Positions 44,348 through 55,842 of a stretch of DNA of 64,000 nt are shown one piece after another (the stretch's first letter is position 1; every line of letters starts with the position of its first letter). The stretch is from contig VCMS01000227.1 in NCBI GenBank assembly GCA_022539475.1, positions 1 through 64,000 of the forward strand, written 5' to 3'. Source of the DNA: Gracilaria domingensis (lineage: Eukaryota; Rhodophyta; Florideophyceae; Gracilariales; Gracilariaceae). The notes below the pieces were generated by a model. That model did no database searches. It was not told the DNA's origin and saw only the letters and a program-made list of their open reading frames with translations. The position numbers were made by a program, and so were the translations under genes.

Positions 44348-47300
44348 TCATCTATTTCTGTAAGGGAGCTTAACATTTGTTGGCAGAAAATGTTCGGCCC
44401 TGAATTCTGGGTGCGGACTTCTGTCTTCGTTTTCGTAACCTCTTCCATATGCGTCACGTTCCACATATTCCCAATCATCTTCTATAGCAGCGGCAGGGGC
44501 GGCCACGACAAAGTGAGTTGCGGCAAACCACATAATCAGAATGGTTCCCACTACAAAAGCTATTCCGATTCCGATTGCCACACCAATCGAACCGAGGTCT
44601 GCCACTCCGTTTCCTCTGATATCTTCGACATCTGGACCAGCTATTCTTTCCTTCGGAATACCAGCAACCAAAAGCCCTTGGTTCTTTGTTAGTATGGTGA
44701 TGGTGGAATCTGTAACGGAGACCAAGTCTTCCTCATCAGTCTGGAAAATGAAGCAGTCGTCGACATCACAGAAATCAAGAGGCACAGAACTGTCGTTGCG
44801 AACAACCCCAGCCTTGATCTCACCAGCAGTTTCACTTGAACTCGTGGCAATCTTCATGGTTATCTCAAAGCACTGTGCAGGAAATCTCATCTGTCTCAAG
44901 TCCTCGAACCTCAAGAATTGGACACTGAGTAGCCCGGTTTTCGACGTCCACCAGAAGCCCTGTAGCTATCAGCGATTCCCCGGGGATAACGATAATCGTC
45001 ACTACCACACGTTTTGACGTTACGTCCGGTACTATACTTGGACAGACCTTTCTCTGTATCTCTGACAATTCGACCACCCCACCCACTTGATCAGTATTAC
45101 AGGAAATCTGAATATGGAGCTCAACTGGGGGAATCTCTGTGTTGGATGACCTTTCAGGTACCTGGCTACTAATGTCAGAGTTCCTTATGGCGGTTGATTC
45201 AGTTCCAGAGAATCCGCAACTCTCCTGTTGTGCCCTTACCGACGCGATGAATCTCGTGGTTTTCATCAGTAAGACACCAAAGGCTCTTCGAGTTGAACCT
45301 GGTTCTTGAAGCAGCCTCCTTCTCGACGTTCCTTCTTGTCCAATGTTGAAAGCCACAGCCAGCGAAATGTTAGCAATCGATGAAACTTTTTCAACAAGAG
45401 ACTCACTAACTAACGCTTCGATAGTGCTGTCTTCTGTGATCTCGATCGCAGTCTCGGCCTGCCTCAATGCAGCAAAGAGAGTTGTCTCATCATCAAAGAG
45501 ACTCTGCGGTACCAACAAAAGGTAAAATGTCAAATCGATAGCTGGAAGAATCTGATTTGGGCGATACACCGTTGTTCTTGTCAGATCCTCGCTTATCCGG
45601 GTTAAGTTTGCCACATACGACCGAGTCTGATCCACGAGAAGTTGCGCCTCCTCCGATGAGTCGGAATCAGTGGTAGACACGACTATTCCGGCAACGTTGC
45701 TCACGGCTGATATCAGTGAGGTCAGGCAGCCGTGATCTCGGACAGCTTCACAGAAAGCTGCTTCTTCTGTAAGATTAGCAAGTCGCTCGGCCAAATTCCC
45801 AAGCACAGTTTGGTCCTCCGGAGGAATTGGGGTACTTACAGATAGAGTCTTGTTCAATGTCACCTTGTCAACCAAATCACCACCCACGGTTCTTGCCTCA
45901 CACTCAATTTGGTATATTCCATCTTTGTGAACACTGAATGACGCGAAAGGAACTGAACTGCAACCCTTTCCAATGGAAAACCTTTCATTCACTGAGCTGA
46001 TCAGAGTAAAGCAATACTCGACGCCCTGTGTTTCAAAGGAAAGTTGCCCGCTGATTGTGAACATTGTTTCAGATGTAATCCCAGAGTCTTCAATCGGCCC
46101 GGTGCATGATAGGCTAGGAGCTTCGTTCGTTACAAAGGAGACTTCGTATGTTTGTACCAGTGAACTCTGTGACGAAAATACCGACACCGCCACAACATAC
46201 TCAGTTGTCTCCTCCAGAGCATTCGCAGTGAACGCGAGAGGAAGGCGGGACTTCTCACCGCGAGTGGAGACGAAACCTGATCCTTCCCTTAGAACTCCTT
46301 GCTGGAGAAGAAGATACTGCTGGCTAACCTTGGACATATCAAATGACCATGACACGAAGGCGTTGCTACTTTCGGGTTGAATAACGATGTCAGAGAATAA
46401 GTTAGCGCTCTTCAGATCTGTGGGAATGCCCTTCCCATCTACCACATCCAAAGAACTTAGGGTGGGTACTTCTTCCAAGGTCTCTACTGTTCGCATTTCG
46501 AAGTACGAATACGTCTCGGATGAACGATTATCTTTGGAAACCATTAAACCGAAGACAAGGAAAGTCGGATCCGGATCTGCTGTGGTATCCAATCGGGAGT
46601 CAAGAAGGTCTGCGGCGTCAATTGTAATGTTCACTGAGTTACGTATCTCAGGGAGAATAGAAGAACAGTCCGAAACTCTTGCCATAAATGATGAATCAAG
46701 AGAACGTTGGCAACTAATCCAATCATACTGAATCTCTGTTGTTGGATTGCTTTCGTCTGGCAGAACATCGGGATCAAAAGAATCACCTCCGTTCAGATGG
46801 AGATCGTTCCCGCTGAGTATCAGCGTTCCGTTCAATCCGTCATTGATGATAGCCTCCAACTCCGAGGGAACAACTAAGATGTCTATAGCGTCTCTTCCAC
46901 TGATGTCTTGATTACTCGCTAGCGTAGCTATCAGTTCCAGCTGAGATACACCGATTTCAAGATCTCTGCGGGCGATATTGAACTCAAGACCAAGTTTGGT
47001 AGGACCTGTCACATCTTGTGCGGAGCGCGATCCATTCCTGAACTCCATGCTTTCATCAACTATGAATCGTTCGCCCCTATAAGTCCATTCCAGGAGTATC
47101 TCCGAGATATCAACAACTTCCACCACAAGCGATGCTTGTATCAACGTTGTGGTATTCAGGGAGCGTTGCAAAGTTTCGGTTTCGAAAACGTTCACAAGAA
47201 TGAACTCTTCAACAGGATTGGCGAGTACAACTGAAGCATTGGAATTGTCGGAGATTCCAATGGAGTTCGTCACGTTGACCTGGAAGACGTAAGTAGTTCC

Positions 47301-49121
47301 GCTAGGCCTTATCATGTCGGGCGTAACCGTGAATATCTGTTCATTGACCGATGAGTTCCCGAGAGAAACCACGTTACCATCAGAACTGAACAGACTCCAA
47401 ATGTATGTAACATTGACATTGTTCGCGGATACTTCGGCAACGAAGGTAACCTCCCCTTCATAAGGTATCACGTAAGCGTTTTCATCGTTCGTGCTACTAT
47501 CAGCAGCGGTGATAGAAACGATTGGAGCAACATTGTATGTCAATGCGAGAGAGTCAGAACGCTCTGCACAAACCTCAACGTATACTTCATACGTGAACTG
47601 CTTCCCTAATGATGACAAAGGAGGGGCAAGAAACGCAAGGCTTCCATTTTCAAGGATCTCCACATCAGTTCCAAGAATCTCAAACCCACCCACTCTTACG
47701 ATGCTGGAATCACGGAATCCGTCGAAAGCACCGTTCAGAAGAATCATTGTATCACCTTGTGGTTCTGTGACGTTTGGTGCAAGGCCCAGCAGCATAGGCG
47801 GGGTGCTAAAGTCTGTCGAAAAAGGGTTTCCATTCTCCAAAGTAACAGCGTTCAATGATTCAGAGCCGTAGAACACCACAATGGCGAATGACACATCTTT
47901 ACCAACGCCACCAGAGCTCTCGAAGGACAAAAATGATAGATCTTCCGTTTCATCGTAAGAGAACGATTCCTCAGCTTCCGGCCAGACAGAAACTGATCCA
48001 TCCTCGTTACTTGTTAATATCTCTCGTTTGTCACTAAATCTGAAATTGTACCCTGTTATGTTCAGAGTCTCAATCCCACATGGAAGACTTTGGTACACAG
48101 ACCGTCTCGATACGTCCACAACTACTGGCGGAGCTCGTTCAACAACGCTGAAGACAACCGCTTGTTCATACTCTTCTTCGCTTGAGCCAAGTGAACCCCA
48201 ATTCAGTTGCAATGTAAACTTCCCGGACTTGAAGGGTCGGAACTGTGCTCCAAAAGTAGGAAAAGCGTCTTCATCTCTTGCAGCGAAACTCAGCCCGCAC
48301 CGAGCAGGATTATCCAAGATGACTCCATTGGACCCATATGAGCTCCCAGTAATAGAGCATGTGGAGATATTGTACCAGAAAATTTGATCGTCGGCAATAA
48401 CCGAAACTGAGGCTAAGTCGAGAAGAGATATCCCGTTCGAACCTCTGAAGGATGTACCGTCTGGTAGGATTCCATAGGAAGGTAGTTCGCGAACTCCCTG
48501 ATCTTCTCGGTCGAAGGTCTCAAGTTCGTAAGAGTTGGCGTACCCCGACAATAACCGTGCATTCTCCGAAACTTCACCGTTCTGATCAGGCAAGTACAGT
48601 ACGATCCCATAAACGTTCACCGGAACCCCATCCGATTGAAACTGCAAAAGCTGGCGAGCAACTGAGGTAGCCGAGAGCGAGCATGAAGTCGTCGCGGGAA
48701 ACCTTTCAAATGTACATGCCACTGTGGTGTTGAAGGCGGTCGCATCTGTACCCTCAATTGTAGATATGGTATTAGAAATCGTGCAAGAGTCATCAAAGAG
48801 CACGACGGACGATTCGCAACCAAAGCTAATCACAAAGTCCTCGGGTGAGGATCCACTTGGCGGCATAAAAGTGAAACTAACCAACAGTTCGTCTGATTCT
48901 CCATTGATGAGGAAGAAATTCACTTCGCTTTGTGACTGAACAGTTATTCCGACAGGAGGAATCGATTCAAGTTGTCTGTAAGATTCGACAGTCGACGGAA
49001 AGAATGGAAATTGTTGAAGCTCTGCCGTCCCCGTATGAGAGAAGAAACTGAACCATACAAGAAAGACATTTATCAGAACCATATGTCCAGTTCGAGAACT
49101 CTCGTTACGACCTCTTCTCAT
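44348..49121 (-). CDS. REJ/IPT-domain surface protein with C-terminal anchor in +1 frame
   Basis: A large secreted or surface protein. An N-terminal hydrophobic segment (VLINVFLVWFSFF, about 15-27) acts as signal peptide. IPT/TIG-like modules follow (PPVVVDVSRRSVYQSL; PPMLLGLAPNVTEPQGD). A PKD/REJ-like region comes next (PIVSITAADSSTNDE, FQVNVTNSIGISDNS), then a REJ-like region reaching about residue 1170 (FVTNEAPSLSCTGP). Many NxS/T sites are present. After 1418 codons the frame ends with CTT TGA (44870-44865). The +1 frame continues from GAG at 44866 for 172 codons. This part contains a Gly-rich transmembrane helix (IGVAIGIGIAFVVGTILIMW) and a short cytosolic tail ending at 44348. Without it the protein would lack its anchor. 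The shift is a programmed event, a mutation or an assembly error. The architecture recalls the ectodomain of polycystin-1-like proteins, without channel domain. Confidence 0.7.
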
Positions 49122-50212
49122 CCTCGGTAAGCACTACGTAATCACTATAGAGGTCCAAACTCGCAGGCCGATGGTGTTAATGGACTGTGGCCTGAAACTC
49201 GTCGAGACTCTATTTTTGAAGATGAGGCACTCCATTCACACATCAACCTTTGGCAGGGAATTGCGATGGCCAGCGAACCGAGCCTGCTGTTCATTCCGAG
49301 TGTGATAAGTGCCAAAGGGTACATACACAACTTCTAGTATCCGCTGACAATAGTGGTTGCAATATGATGCGGTACGATAGAAGCACATAGAAATCTCTCA
49401 TGTTTAAGCATACGACGGCCTAGTAGACGTGAGCACCCGTGTCGCTTCAGGATGGACCTCTGTCCGTCGTTTCGATTTATCCGAACCATGGGGGTCATCA
49501 TACTTTAAAGCTCCGTGACAAGCATGGTCCGGCTCCACGTCTGCTGCTGGGTTGTATCCGAAGAGTAATTTTGTACGGTAACCTCACCGTAGAGCGGTGA
49601 GGCGCTCTTGCTCCAATTGATCGCAAACGATATTTCTGTCAGTCTTCATGTGAGATTTTGGTGTGCGTCTGCCATACAGCCTCTGCACACTGTTAGATTC
49701 CGTTTTGAGGTTACAAGATTGAAAGGAACGCTCCGTGCATAACACTGATCGATTCGAATCACCGTAACGGTTACTCCTTTGTAGCAGTAGATGAAAGGAA
49801 AGGTCGATTGAGCCGCAGTTGACAGTGTAACATCGCTAGAGCGAATAAAGCAGACGTTGCGGGCGGCCTTTTGTGAAAACCAAAAAACGTCCCATCTCAT
49901 GACAACCTACGGCAGTGTGGTGGTCGTCCAGACCTTGCGGAACTCGCGTTTGTAGGAAATGAGGTTTGTTTGCAGAACATCTTTATCAACGCGAAGATGT
50001 TAGTCGAATGTGCTCAGGAAGGAAACGAACTTCATCTTCTTCACCAAGTATGAGGCGAAAATAGGCGAATACGAAGAACGTCTTTTTGGGCCCACGGGCT
50101 CCGGGGGGTTGATTGACTCAAGTCAGCGACAACGACTTCTAACGCCTAGAGGCAAACGATGTACACCGAGTATAGCAGACAAAGGGCTTTACACAATGCT
50201 ACGAAACAACAA
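49122..50212. other. Intergenic spacer, nothing identified
   Basis: 1.1 kb between the 5' end of the REJ gene and the 3' end of the eS1 gene. Short frames only. No tRNA, snRNA or repeat was recognised. Confidence 0.4.
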
Positions 50213-51178
50213 TTACGCCGGAATATCTCCAGGGATAGGTTCCTGTGGTGCGGCAGGGGCTTCAGACGCAGCTTCAACAGGAGCGCCTACGTCCTCAGCA
50301 GCTCCACCAGCTTCATGAAGTTCCATTAGCTTGGTAATGTCAAACTTGGGTGCTTTGAGAATCTTGACTTTTCTAATGTGCACATCTCTAAGCGGGTAAA
50401 TACCAGAGGTGGCCTTGATAATCTCCTTTCCGATCACTTCGGGGATGAACTTTCTGACAAGCTCCTTAAGGTCACACTCCGAGGCGTCCCGGGCCATGAT
50501 TTCGACCATCTTTGCGCGGATTTCACGGATTTGACTGCTCTGAGCGTATGTCGTCTTCTTGACCTGGCCATCTCTACGCTTGGTGAATCCGATCGCAAAC
50601 ATTCGCAGAAAATAGCCATCGGTGGTCTTCACGTCAACGTGAGCCTCGATAATCGTTTGCCACTTTCGTACGAGGGAGCACAGCTTATCGCGTGTGAGAT
50701 CCATGCCATTGAAATTGGTAAGACAAGAGCGACCTTGAACCTCCTCGCACTTGAGACGAATCTTACGGTAGGCCATGTCCTCGGACTTCTGCAAATCTGC
50801 CAAAATGACTTCATAGATGCGACCCTTGAGCGCTTCCGACGCGATCCTCGTACCCTGAGTGCGAGACACGAGGGTCTTACCGACCTGACGCACGCTGAAG
50901 ATAGAAGGAGCCTTGATGTCATACCACTCCTTGCGCAAAAACGGATCCAACACCTTCTTCCGGGATCCCTTGCCTTTCTTTGACAGACGCTTATTCTTAC
51001 CGACAGCCTTCGCGATACGAACGCGTAAAACGAAAACGACACGGGATGAGGAATGTTGGACGTTAGCAAAACGAATCAAATGGGCAGATCGGACGACATG
51101 CGCCGGATAAATTGATCGCGTGGTACCTCAGGGGAATTGTCTGTGCTGGTTGAGGACCAGGCGTTGAGCACGTACCAT
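50213..51178 (-). CDS. RPS3A: 40S ribosomal protein eS1 (S3a), intron after the ATG
   Basis: The main exon (51007-50213) encodes all of eS1 except Met1, beginning [18 protein letters not shown]. An exon consisting, within the CDS, of just ATG lies at 51178-51176 and is followed by a GTACGT donor. The intron (51175-51008, 168 nt) has a GCTAACG branch-like string about 60 nt before its AAG acceptor. Splicing gives 265 residues, close to the usual length, with the exact canonical start MAVGKNKRL. Conserved stretches include [15 protein letters not shown] and [20 protein letters not shown]. The C-terminus is Ala/Pro/Glu-rich. It is a core protein of the small subunit. An unspliced reading would begin with an unrelated 23-residue leader, which is rejected. 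Confidence 0.93.
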
Positions 51179-51444
51179 CTTGTCGCAGCCTTTTCGGTAG
51201 AACCACTCGGCAAGAGAGAGAAGTGGTGGAGCAGAGTCGCTGACTACGAAGGCACGAAGGGGAAGCGAGGGCGTCGCCGTCGACGGCAAACACTATACAT
51301 CGTCGATGGCTGCTCCGGCGCGGACGTCGACCGTCGGGGACTAACACGTGGCCACGCACAGAGAGCGGCGCCAAAGGGATGAAGAACATGAGGGAATAAA
51401 TAATCAAAATTGTTCACCGTGAGGCCACCTGAGTGGTGCAGGAA

Positions 51445-51542
51445 GCGTCTTTGGCCGAGTGGTTAAGGCGGCAGACTCAAGGATAATGATCGTGCGTTCT
51501 GCTTCACGTTTGTGAGCATGGGTTCGAACCCCATAGGACGCA
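51445..51542 (+). tRNA. trnL-CAA: tRNA-Leu (CAA) with a 15-nt intron
   Basis: The acceptor stem GCGTCTT pairs with AGGACGC, and A is the discriminator base. The D arm has TGGCCGAGTGGTTAAGG (box A). The anticodon stem GCAGA/TCTGC encloses CT-CAA-G and then T. The anticodon CAA is at 51478-51480 and the intron at 51482-51496, in the canonical place after base 37. A long variable arm (TTCACG-TTT-GTGAGC type) and a T arm GGTTCGAACC (box B) follow, so this is a class II tRNA. A Pol III terminator T5 lies at 51575-51579. Confidence 0.93.
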
Positions 51543-51845
51543 GCTTCGGAACTCCTTCTGCACTGCTCTCCCTGTTTTTGTTGCTTCTCCTCCGGGACAG
51601 TGCTATTCGTTCTCCCGTCACCTCCCCCCTCTCCCCTCGCTCCGAGCTTCCTCTTTTTTTTATCTCATTCAGACGCTGGCGTTGCTCCACTTTTGTTAGA
51701 TAACTTGCTCGTTCTTTACCGATTCGGTTAACTTTCTATGGTACAATACAGAGCAGGCGTACAATGGCGAGCCTCCAGCCCCAGCAAAAAATGAGACAGT
51801 CGGGGAGGGGAATGGAACCGCGTTCTAAACAATCACAATCTATCG

Positions 51846-53279
51846 TCATTCGCGCATGCAGCTTCGTTCCAGCTCATCCACCACCAGCTGCGTATGCTTC
51901 GAGTCGTGCACGCCGCGCGCGTCAAAGCGACGCAGCGCGGCGCGAATCTCGTCGAAGAAGCGGGCGTTCCGAGCGGCGTCGCCCTGGCTGACAAAGTTGG
52001 AGAAGTGGCAAAGCGCTGCCTGCAGGTCCGAACATCGAATGGCCGCCGCCACAAAAGTGGCCATGGTGTCCATTCGCGCGTCGCACGAATTGCTGCTCAT
52101 GTCTTGCGCCACCAGCTCCACAAGGTCCACGTCCATGAGCATGCCGGCCGCCTGCAGCGCGTACCGGTAGCTGACTTGGTTGGGCTGAAACTCACTACGT
52201 CTAATGGCATGATACAATTCCGGCACGCGCTCAGGCTTGCGCGCTGCAAAACAGCACTTGATGAGCGCGTGGTACGTGTAGCGATCTCCGCTGAAGGAGG
52301 TGGTCGCTTTCATTTCCTCAAAGATTTCAAACGCCTTTCGCATGTTGCGGCCTTCACAGGCGGCAATCAAGATGTTGAAGGTGTTCTGCTTGGGTTGCAC
52401 TCCAAAAACGGTCATCTCATCGAAAAGAGCAACCGCGTCATCAATCATGCCCAAGTGGCCAAACGCGGCAATCACATGACCAAAAGCGGAAACATGCACA
52501 CTGAGCCCCGCGCGCCACATGTCACGCAGCGCCGAGAGCGCCGCATGCGGCCCTGCGGTGGCCACATGCGCGCGAATCAAGGCGGATACAGTGTATGCAT
52601 CGGCACGTATTCCGGCGGCATTCATGTAGCGGTGGACGGACTCGGCGCCGGTGATGTTGTGGGTGCGCGCAAAAAGGTCGATTAAAATGTTACAAAGCAT
52701 GGTGGACGGTCTCGGAGACGAGGCGAAGAGCCACATGGCAAAGTCAATGTCCGGCTGCTTGGAGCGCGTGACGACGGTGAGCAAGTTGGCGCGCAGGTAG
52801 TCGTCCAGCGGCACGCGGTTGTGGCGCAGTTCGTGATACAGCTGCATGGCATTCTCCGTGTCTCTGACGGCGGCGCAGGCGGTGAGCAGCAGACTGTACG
52901 TATACTTGTTGGGTTTGATACGTTGGTCTTTCATCTGGCGGTGCAGCGCCATGCAGCGTCTGAAGGAGTTTTTACGGCGAACAAGCGAACTGAGCTGCTT
53001 GTTCGCGGAGCGCAGCGTCAACGGCTGCGGCAGCGGCTGGTGCGGCTCCAATGGCGGCGGGCGGGGCGCCGCAGGCGGCGGGGGCGGCGGGGCGGCCGGC
53101 ACGGCCTCAAACGGCGCTAGGGCGGGCGGAGAGGCGGCCGGCGCGGGTTGCGGGTGGAAGGCGGCGCGCCGTCGGCGCGGCGCGCGCTGCGAGCGCGCAG
53201 GGCGCGCGGGCGACTTGCGCGGCGCGGGCGGCGACGAGGTGCGCAGGGCGGCGACGGGCGCCGGCGCAAACGCAAGCAT
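51846..53279 (-). CDS. PPR protein, probably plastid-targeted
   Basis: 477 residues, single exon. The N-terminus MLAFAPAPVAALRTSS is basic and hydroxylated with a Phe at position 4, as in red-algal plastid transit peptides. A Pro/Ala-rich low-complexity stretch covers about 20-88. From about 95 to 450 there are repeated 35-residue helical hairpins of the pentatricopeptide type, for example IKPNKYTYSLLLTACAAV, IRADAYTVSALIRAHV and VQPKQNTFNILIAAC. PPR proteins bind organellar RNA for stability, splicing or translation. No PLS, E/DYW or SMR tail is seen. It is divergent from the biotin carboxylase gene, so two plastid-directed genes share a 975-bp upstream region. It lies in the very GC-rich section of the window. 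Confidence 0.85.
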   Translation of the reverse strand: MLAFAPAPVAALRTSSPPAPRKSPARPARSQRAPRRRRAAFHPQPAPAASPPALAPFEAVPAAPPPPPPAAPRPPPLEPHQPLPQPLTLRSANKQLSSLVRRKNSFRRCMALHRQMKDQRIKPNKYTYSLLLTACAAVRDTENAMQLYHELRHNRVPLDDYLRANLLTVVTRSKQPDIDFAMWLFASSPRPSTMLCNILIDLFARTHNITGAESVHRYMNAAGIRADAYTVSALIRAHVATAGPHAALSALRDMWRAGLSVHVSAFGHVIAAFGHLGMIDDAVALFDEMTVFGVQPKQNTFNILIAACEGRNMRKAFEIFEEMKATTSFSGDRYTYHALIKCCFAARKPERVPELYHAIRRSEFQPNQVSYRYALQAAGMLMDVDLVELVAQDMSSNSCDARMDTMATFVAAAIRCSDLQAALCHFSNFVSQGDAARNARFFDEIRAALRRFDARGVHDSKHTQLVVDELERSCMRE

Positions 53280-54254
53280 TGCGGCGGGCTGCGGCGCGGT
53301 GGAAGAAGGGGCGGGAGGGGGGGTGGGAGGGGAGCGCGGCCGGTGTGCGTGGCGGACAAGAAGCGCGGGAAGGGAAGGGCACGCGCGCGTTAAGAGCGGA
53401 GCGGAGCGGCGCGGCGTTCGGCGTGGCGCGCGGGCGCGCGTGGCGCAGATATTTGGGGATTTTTGCGGCGCGTAGATACGCGCGGCGCGGCGACGCGCGC
53501 GCTGCGTTCATTCCGCCGCGCCGTGGCGGCGCGTCGCGGCGCGAATCGGCGCTCGCCGCAGCTCGGCGCGCCGCGGCGTGCGCTGCGCACCGCGCGTTTC
53601 GCCCTCACGCGCGCTTTGGCCCTGCGCGCGCCGCCGCTTAACCCTTTTCGCGCGGGCTTAAGCCCTCGGCGCGCGCGCGTTCATGCTTGGCTGCGGCGCG
53701 CCTGCGCGCCTCGCGAGGCGTAAGCGCGCCGCAGCCAAGCATTAAGCGCGCCTCGCGAGGCGTAAGCGCGCCGCAGCCAAGCATTAAGCGCGCCGCAGCC
53801 AGGCATTGAGCGCGCCATTCCGGCCAACCAATGGCGCGCGCGCGCGCGCCGCCGCCGCCGCCTTTCCGCGACACGTTGCGCGCGCCGCGCGCCGAAACCG
53901 GCGGTGCGCCGTTCGCCGCCGCGCCGCCGATAGCTTGTCGTGTCCGCGCGCGAGATGCGCGGGATTGCCGCCGAGCATCGCGCGCCAGCAGCGAGCACTC
54001 TGCGCACGCTGGCCACGTGCCGCGCGCTCTCTCCGGCGAACAGTTTTCCACCGCTTCGCGCCGCGCCAATTGCGCGCCGCGCAACGTAATTACAACCAGC
54101 CGGCGCCGAGCTCGCGCCTGGCGCGCCTCGCCGCGACTGCGCGCCCGCCCGAGTGTTTGGCGCGCAGCGCGCCACCGCGCGCGCGCGCGCGCGCGCGCGC
54201 CCCCAGCAACCCCTGCCCCCTTCCCCGCACCTCCGCGCGCGTCGCACCACCGCC
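53280..54254. promoter_or_regulatory. Extremely GC-rich divergent promoter region with 42-bp repeats
   Basis: This region lies between the start codons of the PPR and biotin carboxylase genes. It consists largely of CGCG-type runs. It holds two tandem 42-bp units (53704-53745 and 53746-53787) and a partial third (to about 53809). A 19-bp inverted repeat lies at 53683-53701 and 53724-53742. A (CG)n run of about 24 bases lies at about 54177-54200. No TATA box is visible. Confidence 0.6.
53683..53809. repeat. Tandem 42-bp repeat with hairpin
   Basis: Each unit contains the palindrome GCCTCGCGAGGC and the string GCGCGCCGCAGCCAAGCATT. The first unit's right half pairs perfectly over 19 bases with the preceding 53683-53701. 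Two complete units are identical as read, which implies recent duplication or strong constraint. Confidence 0.85.
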
Positions 54255-55842
54255 ATGGCGCCCGCTTTCGTCGCGCCGCTCCCGCTCGCCGCCGCCGCCG
54301 CCGCCGCCGCCGCCCCGTCGCGCGCGCTCTTCGTCGCGCCGCCGCCGCCGCCGCCGCCGCCGCGCCGCGCCGCGCGCGCCGCGCCGCCGCTGCGTCGGCG
54401 CGCGCCGCCGGCCATGGTGGCCGCGCCGTCGTCGTCGGCGGCGCCGTCCGCCGCGCCCGCCGTCGCGCCCATCCGCAAGCTGCTGGTGGCCAACCGCGGC
54501 GAGATCGCCATCCGCGTCATTCGCGCCTGCGCCGAGCTGGGCATCTTCTCCGTCGCCGTGTACTCGCAGGCCGATCGCGACGCGCTGCACGTGTCGCTCG
54601 CCGACCAGGCCATCTGCATTGGCGACGCGCCGTCCGCGTCGTCGTACCTGTGCGTGGCGAATATCCTCGCCGCCGCCGCCGTCACCGGCGCCGATGCCAT
54701 TCACCCGGGCTACGGGTTTTTGTCGGAAAACGCCGAGTTTGCCGACATTTGCGCCGCCCACGGCCTGCGCTTTGTGGGCCCCACCGCCGAGGCCATCTCC
54801 AAGATGGGCGACAAGGCCACGGCCAAGTCCACCATGCTGGACGCCGGCGTGCCGTGCGTGCCGGGCAGTCGCGGCGTGCTCGAGTCGGTGGAGCAGGCCG
54901 TGGAGGTGGCGCGCGAGCTGGGCTTCCCGCTCATGCTCAAGGCCACTGCGGGCGGCGGCGGCCGCGGCATCAAGATCGTCAACGCCGAGGAGGAGCTGGA
55001 GACCGCGTTCAAGACGTGCTCGGCCGAGGCGGAGGCTGCCTTTTCGGACGGCGGCTTGTACATGGAACGCTATGTGCAGGCGCCGAGACACGTGGAGATT
55101 CAGGTTTTGGCCGACAACTATGGCAACTGCGTGCATCTCGGCGAGCGAGATTGCTCGGTGCAGCGCAGAAACCAAAAGCTGATCGAGGAGGCGCCGTCGC
55201 CGGCGCTCAACGAGCAGCTGCGGGAGCAGATGGGCACGGCGGCGGTGAACGCGGCCAAGGCGATTGCGTACCGCGGCGCCCGGCACGGTGGAGTTTCTGC
55301 TGGACCGAAACGGCAGCTTCTACTTTATGGAGATGAACACGCGTATTCAGGTGGAGCACCCGGTGACGGAGGCCATCACGGGCGTGGACCTCATCCAGCA
55401 GCAGATCCGCGTGGCGGAGGGTCAGAAGCTGGCGTTTGAGCAGAAGGACATTGAGCTGCGCGGCCACGCGATCGAGGCGCGCATCAACGCGGAGGACCCC
55501 GTGCACAACTTCCGGCCGATGCCGGGCAAGGTGAGCGGCTTTCTGCCGGCGGGGGGGATCGGCGTGAGGTGGGACGGGCAGGTGTTCACCGGCTGGCGCA
55601 TCCCGCCCAACTACGACAGCCTGCTGGGCAAGCTGATCGTGTGGGCGCCGACGCGCGCCGAGGCGATCCGCCGGCTGAAGAGGGCGCTGGGCGAGACGGC
55701 GGTGCAGGGCGTGGCGACGACGATCGACTTCCACCTGCAGGTGGTGCAGAACGAGACGTTCATCAAGGGCGAGCACATCTACACGGACTTTATCGAGAAG
55801 GAGGGGCTGCTGGAGAAGCTGCGCGCGCAGAAGGAGGAGTGA
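54255..55842 (+). CDS. accC: Biotin carboxylase subunit of plastid acetyl-CoA carboxylase, apparent 1-nt frameshift
   Basis: This enzyme performs the ATP-dependent carboxylation of biotin on the carrier protein, first step of plastid fatty-acid synthesis. In red algae accA, accB and accD are plastid genes while accC is nuclear (known), which fits this copy. The ATG at 54255 has a strong context (CCGCCATGG) and begins MAPAFVAPL, a Phe-type transit peptide with Ala/Pro/Arg-rich continuation to about residue 75. The mature enzyme starts IRKLLVANRGEIA. Visible motifs are HPGYGFLSEN, the ATP-grasp loop KATAGGGGRGIKIV, MERYVQAPRHVEIQV and the catalytic FMEMNTRIQVEHPVTE. One extra C in the run 55279-55281 breaks the frame at AIAYRGA. 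Skipping one base restores GTVEFLLD and the rest to 55842, giving about 528 residues. No biotinyl or carboxyltransferase domain is present, as expected for a multisubunit enzyme. Confidence 0.92.

Noticed and set aside
54090-55286. 398-residue minus-strand open frame opposite accC
   Set aside because: An artefact of very high GC on the strand opposite a well-supported gene; composition is Arg/Gly/His-rich with no motif. The same applies to minus frames at 53681-54700, 55207-55776 and 57785-58687.
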